From contig WTPW01000316.1 of the NCBI GenBank assembly GCA_009809945.1, positions 36,118 through 100,117 on the forward strand: 64,000 nt of DNA, read 5' to 3'. This document shows positions 58,709 through 64,000 of this stretch, piece after piece. The position numbers were made by a program, and so were the translations under genes. The first letter of the stretch is position 1; each line of letters begins with the position of its first letter. The notes beneath the pieces were generated by a model. It was not told the DNA's origin and did no database searches. It saw only the letters and a list, made by a program, of their open reading frames with translations. The DNA comes from Gigaspora margarita (Eukaryota; Glomeromycota; Glomeromycetes; Diversisporales; Gigasporaceae).

Positions 58709-58900
58709 TTTGGAAGTTTTTGACCGATCTGGTAAAGATTAGGTCTAAAGTAAATTAGCTTTATCCTTTCTTCCCCTCATATAAAATGTATTTAGCAATG
58801 AGTTGTAATTTATATAATTTCATTAATAAACGGAACAGAGGAAAGACCTCTCTTTTAAAAAAAAAATAAAATAAAAAAAAATAAATAAATAAATATTTTT

Positions 58901-59055
58901 ATTAAGTAATCCCTCAAAAAAAGGATAAATTGACAAAATATTAAATATAACAATACAAAATTTTAAATTTTGTCAAAATTCAAAATGTAACCATTATTTA
59001 AATTAATACTAATTCACCAAATTTTAAATTTGGGCCTTGGTTTAAATTTTAAGGA
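58901..59055. other. AT-rich spacer between LINE tail and element Z
   Basis: Contains phrases AAATTTTAAATTTTGTC and AAATTTTAAATTTGGGCC. No gene or TIR supported. Confidence 0.35.
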
Positions 59056-59540
59056 AAGTGTAGTAAATCACATAATTTTTAGGAGGTTCTCCATCTATTA
59101 CGTCCTATATATATATAGTATAAATAGCTAATAATATTGAAATAAAATCGATTTTTAGTTAATTGCAAATAGTTGCTACATAGTAAAGTCTAAATTATAC
59201 TATATCAATTGATAATTATCGATTAAATAAACTTGTTTGAAAGATCAAAATATATATATTCTAAAATTTTTGAAAAATTTTTTATTATTTAATTTTTAAT
59301 TTTATGTTTATTGAATATATTTTTTTAAAAAATTTTAATTTTTTTGTTAAATATAAAAATCAAAAGTCAATTAATAAAAAATTCTCTAATACTTATGAAC
59401 ATTTTGTAATAAGTATATTTTAAGTGATTTTAATCAATTTGTTTAGTAAAATTTAGACTTTACTATGTAGCGACTTTTGTTGATTGTAGGATAGCTTATT
59501 TTCAGATCAAAGACATTTTTGAGTTTTTTTTTAAATATTA

Positions 59541-62261
59541 TACATCAGCAAAATAAATATACGAAATCTTTTGAAAGAAATTGCATGCCAAAATCTTTTG
59601 AAAGAATTGCGATCAACACGAAATATTTCGATTATTTCGAAATATTTCAAAATATTTCAAAATATTTCAAAATCGAAATTATTTCGAAAGATTTCGAAAG
59701 AAATTTCGAAATATTTCGAAATGTATTGTGAAATATTGCGAAATAGAACAAATAAAAACAATGCAACCCCATACCTAATTATCCCCTTCGGGTCGCAAGA
59801 GGTAATATTTTGCATATTATTGCATTATTTCGCAATATTTCGCAAAATTTTAAAATTTTTTTAAAAAAATAAATAAACGATATACATATTCACATAATCA
59901 TGCCTTTGCAAATTTTTGAACGTTTTCACAGGTTTTCATATTGTTTCGCAATTTAATATAAAATGTTATATATATATATATTTTTTTAAATTTCTTCGGG
60001 CATACACCCGAAGCCGCATGTTTGCGGTCTTTTATTAAGGTCATTAATCATGGAACCCAACTGGGCCCTACATTTGTTTGTACATTTGTAACGATTTACA
60101 TATGTTCATCTATTACTAATTTTTAAATTCTACTGTGGCTAACCGGCCAAGCCATCCTATTTTTATATTCTAACCGAACCCATCAGCTGACCCATTTACA
60201 ACCAGGGAATTTTAACCGGAACTATTCAGTAATTCTTATACTAGCTAAACCTAATCAGCTGGCTCATTTACAACCGGGGGATTTAACCGGAACTTATTCC
60301 AACCGAACTCAATCGGCTGACCTATTTACAACTGGAAGATTTTACCGGGGCTGTCCAAGTATTCTTAAAGGGAAACCAGAACTAGCAGCAGACGAGTTCG
60401 ACCAGACTCCAACCCCTGTTCCAAATTTTCTAGAAGTTTTTCACCCCTGAGACCACACGTAAGCAGAGAAGAACCGGAGAACAAAGACCCGTTAAAGCAA
60501 GTTACACAACATCTATCCAAAATGTCTGGAGAGCTTTTATCAAGCCAAACCCGATATGTGGCTGAGCCGTCCAAACACGGTCCTAGCATCCTAATTCAAG
60601 TCATCCTTCACATGATCATGTATAGTTATTTTGCCGTTCGTAGGACTTGAACTGGTGACCTTATGTAAAGAAGCGGCGATGTCCTGGGAGCGCAACTACT
60701 ACGCTATCGACCCGCAGGACTAAATTTTATATTTTTTATTTATTATTATACATTATATATTTTAAAGTTATTTTAAATTAAATATACATTTTTATTCAAT
60801 ATTACATATTTTATTATACATATATTATACAAAAAAAAAAGAAAAAAAAACGACGAAAAAAAATGAAACCAAAAAAAATGACGAAAATGAAAAAAACAGT
60901 ATTTAAAATACTTTCGCACTTCGTCGCATATGATCCCATAAAAAACTAGCTCTACACGCTTATTTTCGCTCACCCCAGTTAGCTATTATTTCGCTTCTTT
61001 GTTTTAACTATCGTTTTGCTTCAGCTATTTCTTTTGTTCTTCGTTTTGCTCTTCTTTTTAAATACTTTCTAAAAATAGTAGAAAAGTGAAAAAATAAAAA
61101 AAACCACTTCTCAAAAGTGTTGGTATTCCTGGAAAAATTTAGTTTGTTCTTGCAAAGTGCCGGAGAAGTTAGAGTTGGTGTTCTTAAAGTTGGTGTCTTG
61201 TAAAGTGCCGAAAAAGTCGTTTTCTTGCAAAGTGCCAAAGAAGTCAGGAATATAAAATAAAAATTAAAAAATAAGTAAAAAAATAAAAAAACAAATGAAA
61301 AAACAAAATATAAGCAAACTGAATAAAAAAAAAAATAAAGGAAGCCCCAAATCTCCATTGCTCTAAAAATTCAGAAATTGCCAAAAGCCAGGTTAATGTT
61401 CGCAGAATGCCGAAAAAGTCCGGGTTGGTTTTCTTGCAAAGTACCAGGAAGTAAGAGTTGTATTCTCGCAAAGTGCCAGAATAAAATAAATTAATAAAAA
61501 AAATATAAAAAAAAAACAAAAACAAAAAGTGTCAAACAAAAAAATAAATGTAGCGAAACCTTGCGAAAACTTGTGCCAACTAAATCATTTCTCTAAAGTC
61601 GCGTTCTTGGAAATTTCAAAATTGCTAGAGAAATTAGTTGTTCGTTCTTGTAGCGTGTCGAAATTCTGAGTTGGTTTGCAAAGTCAATTTGGTGTTTTCG
61701 CAATGTACCGAAAAGTTTTTAGTTTTCTTGCAAAGGGTTTGTAAAGTGTGAAAAAAATTAAAAAATAAATAAATAAAAAAAAAAGAAAAACAAAACGAAA
61801 ACAAAAAAACAAAACGAAACCAAAAACAATGTAAAACAAAGCGAAAGAAAAAAAAACAATGTAAAACTGTATAGAAGATCTAATTTATAAACAAAGATCT
61901 GATCTGATCTTGTAATACAGAATTTGTAGATTAATTTCGATACATTATACAACATTTCGAAGTATTTCGAAAATAGTCCAATGCGTCCTGAGCATGACCC
62001 AGATTACAGATCTACTGATCCAGCCTATTCAGCCAGTTCTAAAATATTTCAAATTATTTCGATTACAAAATATTTCAAAAAATATTTCGAATCTACTTTC
62101 GAAATATTTTGAAACTATTTTCGAAATAATTCAAACCTGAAATCTTTCGAAATATACTTTGAAATATTTCGAAATATATTGTGATATGCGAAATCTTTCG
62201 AAAGATTTTGCAGTAACGCAAGATCTTTCGAAAGATTTCAGTATATAAATTTGCTGATGTA
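59541..62261. mobile_element. X-family element X2 (TTTCGAAA words)
   Basis: Ends TACATCAGCAAAATAAATAT and, inverted, GTATATAAATTTGCTGATGTA. TSD AAATATTA / AAATATGA (7 of 8) at 59,533-59,540 and 62,262-62,269. Both ends carry dense arrays of ATTTCGAAATATTTCGAAAT and CTTTCGAAAG words (59,565-59,750; 62,030-62,245). The body is the X-family TTCTTGCAAAGTGCC repeat with A-rich strand (60,830-61,850), as in X1. A SINE is inserted at 59,985-60,721. Frames such as 61,008-61,358 are low-complexity by-products. Confidence 0.88.
59985..60721 (-). mobile_element. SINE-like element in X2, with structured 3' end
   Basis: Minus-strand head 60,721-60,640: GTCCTGCGGGTCGATAGCGT, A-box-like TAGCGTAGTAG, B-box-like CAGTTCAAGTCCTACG, matching the SINE in the LINE. 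The far end carries two perfect hairpins, CCGCAAACATGCGG and CTTCGGGTGTATGCCCGAAG (59,993-60,030 region), before an A-rich tail. Flanks AAAATGTTATATAT and AAATTTTATATTTT are imperfect direct repeats in X-family sequence that X1 shows unbroken (AAAATTTTATATTTATTT near 46,600). The body (60,040-60,540) has three copies of a phrase with ATTTACAACCGGGGGATTTA-type words. About 740 bp, non-coding. Confidence 0.82.
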
Positions 62262-62345
62262 AAATATGATTGGTTAATAGTCCTATTACTAGAGGGGGTC
62301 AGGACCTATGTAAACTCTAATCACATAATTTACTACACTTCTCTA

Positions 62346-62693
62346 ACTAATTTGCTAAAGAAAAAAATATAATTTATATAAAAGATATCTAGAGCTCTAA
62401 TTATATCAAAAAGGTTCAAAATGCAAGCTTTCATAACAAATTCTATAAAAAAGTAATAAAATTGTATATTCTTTGTATTTGAGTATGTAAAAAAAATATC
62501 TAGTAAACTTTAGTAGATTTTAATATATGTTCAAAACCTTTAAGTTAATTTTTCCTGCATTTTAATATTAAAATTTACTAGTAATTTACTGATTTGTATA
62601 CAAATTACCAATTAATATTTTAATTTTAAAAAAATAGATTATAAGTATATTTATAATATTTTTTTAGACAAATTTGCTTGGAAAAACCTATAG
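62346..62693. other. AT-rich stretch, nothing recognised
   Basis: No TIR, repeat copy or ORF with family resemblance. Confidence 0.4.
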
Positions 62694-62856
62694 ATTAGGA
62701 GAGTGCCAAAAATCAAGTGATTTTTTAGAGGGTAAAGGGGGTAAAAAATGTTAAAATTATATATAAGAACCTGACCAAATTTATATTAAAGAGGGGGGAG
62801 AGGAGGTAGACCTCTAATAAAAAATAATCAGATGATTAATGATTCTGCTCTTAAGA
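62694..62856. mobile_element. MITE-like repeat, copy 2 (inverted)
   Basis: Inverse of 36,715-36,884: CCAAAAATCAAGTGATTTTT at the left, ATATATAAGAACCTGACC in the middle, AAAAATAATCAGATGATTAAT at the right. Identity is roughly 75-80% by eye. Confidence 0.65.
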
Positions 62857-64000
62857 GATAATATATTTTTTTTTAAAAGATATACTGGATTTAAAATAAT
62901 AGTAATTAAATAAATATTACTAGTACAACTTAGAGGTACTCTTTCTGATAATCCTTTGTACCAAACTTTTTACAAATATTAACCAGAATCTTGGATATTT
63001 TTCATATAGATTATAACTGGGGTTTGAACAATTTTGATCTAATTTGCTTAAAATAACAAAACTATATTTGCTTAAATAACTTTTAATCTAGTAAACAGAA
63101 TTAAATAAACTTTTTTTTGTTAGATACGCTTCACTAAGAGCTTTATTTTAAAAAAGTTTATTCAAATTAAACTATTAGATATCAAAATAATTGGCAAAAC
63201 CTGTTATTTTTTGCTTTTTAAAGTCCAGAAGTTTTTGCTAAAATATATAATATATGATCTCTGTACTAGATGTTCAGAGTTCTTATTAATTTATGAAAAT
63301 TTTGTAGTTAATATATTTATATATAACAAAATCTCTATTTATAAGCAACTTGAATACATGAGTTCCAGATCATATATTAAAAAAAAAACTAAAATAAAGC
63401 TAAAAAAGAACTTTTTTTATAGGTTTAGCTCTTTAAATAGAAGACTTTGTTGCTATAAAAAATGTAATAGGACTAAAACCCAGAGTTTTTTGTCAAAAAA
63501 TATAAAAGCTTAAGCAAAAACATAATTTTGATTGAAAATTCTATAAAACATAAAACTTACTTCTTATACAAGTTTAGTAACTCCAATATTTCTTTTTGAT
63601 CTTTTTGAAAAGTGGAAAATCTAGCTTATTCTCTCTAAAAGATCAGTAGTATTTACTTCTTTCTAATTGAAAATGTATCTACTAATGTAAAATTGATGTT
63701 ATAATTGAATTTTGAAGCTGTGTATAAAATAAACAATAGATAACATGTTTAAGATTTGGAGAAATCACATAAAGAAATTTCTTACTAGAACATTTTTTTA
63801 AGCATATAGATTTTTTTTGTTTTTTCTTTTAATATACATATTATTTTGATAAGATATTTTCTTATGCAATACTATATAATTTTTATAGCTTTAATAGTGT
63901 TATTATTTTTTTTTCTTTTTGCTTTTTTCTTTTTTCTTTTTATTTTTATATTTGTATTAAATTTGATTGTTCATTTAGATATTAGTTGTTATTTATCCAT
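62857..64000. other. AT-rich end of window, no gene recognised
   Basis: The longest frame (63,211-63,513, plus) starts without ATG and is dominated by Lys, Ile, Phe and Tyr, with a basic C-terminal half. I do not consider it supported. Homopolymer T runs near 63,810-63,945. Confidence 0.4.

Larger units (their letters stand above)
51195..58900 (+). mobile_element. Non-LTR retrotransposon (LINE), nearly complete, decayed
   Basis: ORF1 (51,197-53,462) overlaps ORF2 (53,446-58,708) by 17 nt. ORF2 has an apurinic-type endonuclease, reverse transcriptase, a degenerate RNase H-like segment and a Cys/His C-terminal motif. A 3' UTR (58,709-58,855) ends CCTCTCTTTT and is followed by AAATAAAATAAA-type A-rich tail. 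Insertions are a SINE in ORF1 (51,690-52,328) and a small TIR element (55,821-55,976). The 5' end abuts element B directly, so any 5' UTR is missing and no TSD can be seen. The coding strand is poor in G and rich in A and C. Confidence 0.92.
59056..62345. mobile_element. TIR element Z hosting X2
   Basis: Left end AAAGTGTAGTAAATCACATA and right end, inverted, ATCACATAATTTACTACACTT. Its left part (59,150-59,525) is related to the inner repeats of elements A and B (GCTACATAGTAAAGTC, AATAAACTTGTTTGAAAGATC, TTTTCAGATCAAAGACATTT). It contains X2. TSD not resolved. Non-coding. Confidence 0.65.

Noticed and set aside
63211..63513. 100-codon plus-strand frame
   Set aside because: No ATG at the start, Lys/Ile/Phe/Tyr-rich as expected from AT-rich sequence, no family resemblance.

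Overview
The window is nuclear DNA of a very AT-rich, transposon-rich eukaryote, most likely an arbuscular mycorrhizal fungus (Glomeromycotina, Rhizophagus-like). The reasons are broken genes of the expanded kinase family (motifs such as SQDPETKKYL, DLGL, YVAPEVL, AADIY), Sel1-like repeats beside one kinase, an unfamiliar DDE transposase, and layer upon layer of small DNA transposons. This assignment rests on family recognition, not on a database search. I see no intact host gene. Nearly all the recognisable sequence is mobile or repetitive.

Layout. 1-1.6 kb: mostly unique sequence with one possible terminal exon. 1.6-27.1 kb: at least four tandem units of a non-coding repeat of about 4 kb (called R1 here), split by insertions. 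These are a 2.27-kb hAT-like element carrying two broken kinase genes (6.5-8.8 kb), a 1.8-kb element (13.1-14.9 kb), a nested stack (17.5-20.3 kb), a 1.44-kb element (21.4-22.8 kb) and a SINE-like element (24.6-25.6 kb). 27.2-31 kb: a 530-bp near-perfect palindrome, a broken Sel1/kinase gene and small inverted-repeat elements. 31-33.6 kb: a minisatellite split by a foldback element. 33.6-45.8 kb: one 12.2-kb element with an exact 8-bp target duplication. It holds a 2.77-kb element made of alternating inverted repeats and, on the minus strand, a broken DDE transposase gene. 45.8-49.7 kb: rest of the minisatellite, an X-family element and a second foldback element. 49.8-51.2 kb: second copy of the 1.44-kb element, inverted. 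51.2-58.9 kb: a nearly complete non-LTR retrotransposon (LINE) on the plus strand, with two overlapping ORFs, a SINE inside ORF1 and many stops, most of them TGA where Trp is expected. 59-62.3 kb: nested inverted-repeat elements with another SINE. 62.3-64 kb: AT-rich sequence with no recognised gene.

How it fits together. Many insertions have both termini and an 8-bp target-site duplication (TSD) readable, so they can be placed in order of age. They behave like hAT-type elements (TIRs such as TAGGG, CAGGG, TAGTG and CAGTG). Each family carries its own repeated, usually palindromic short word near its ends (TTTCGAAA, TTACGTAA, AATCGATT, CCAAATTTGG, GAATATTC, CCGGAT and so on). This family-specific 'word code' and the Trp-to-TGA pattern in the LINE are the two observations I consider most worth following.
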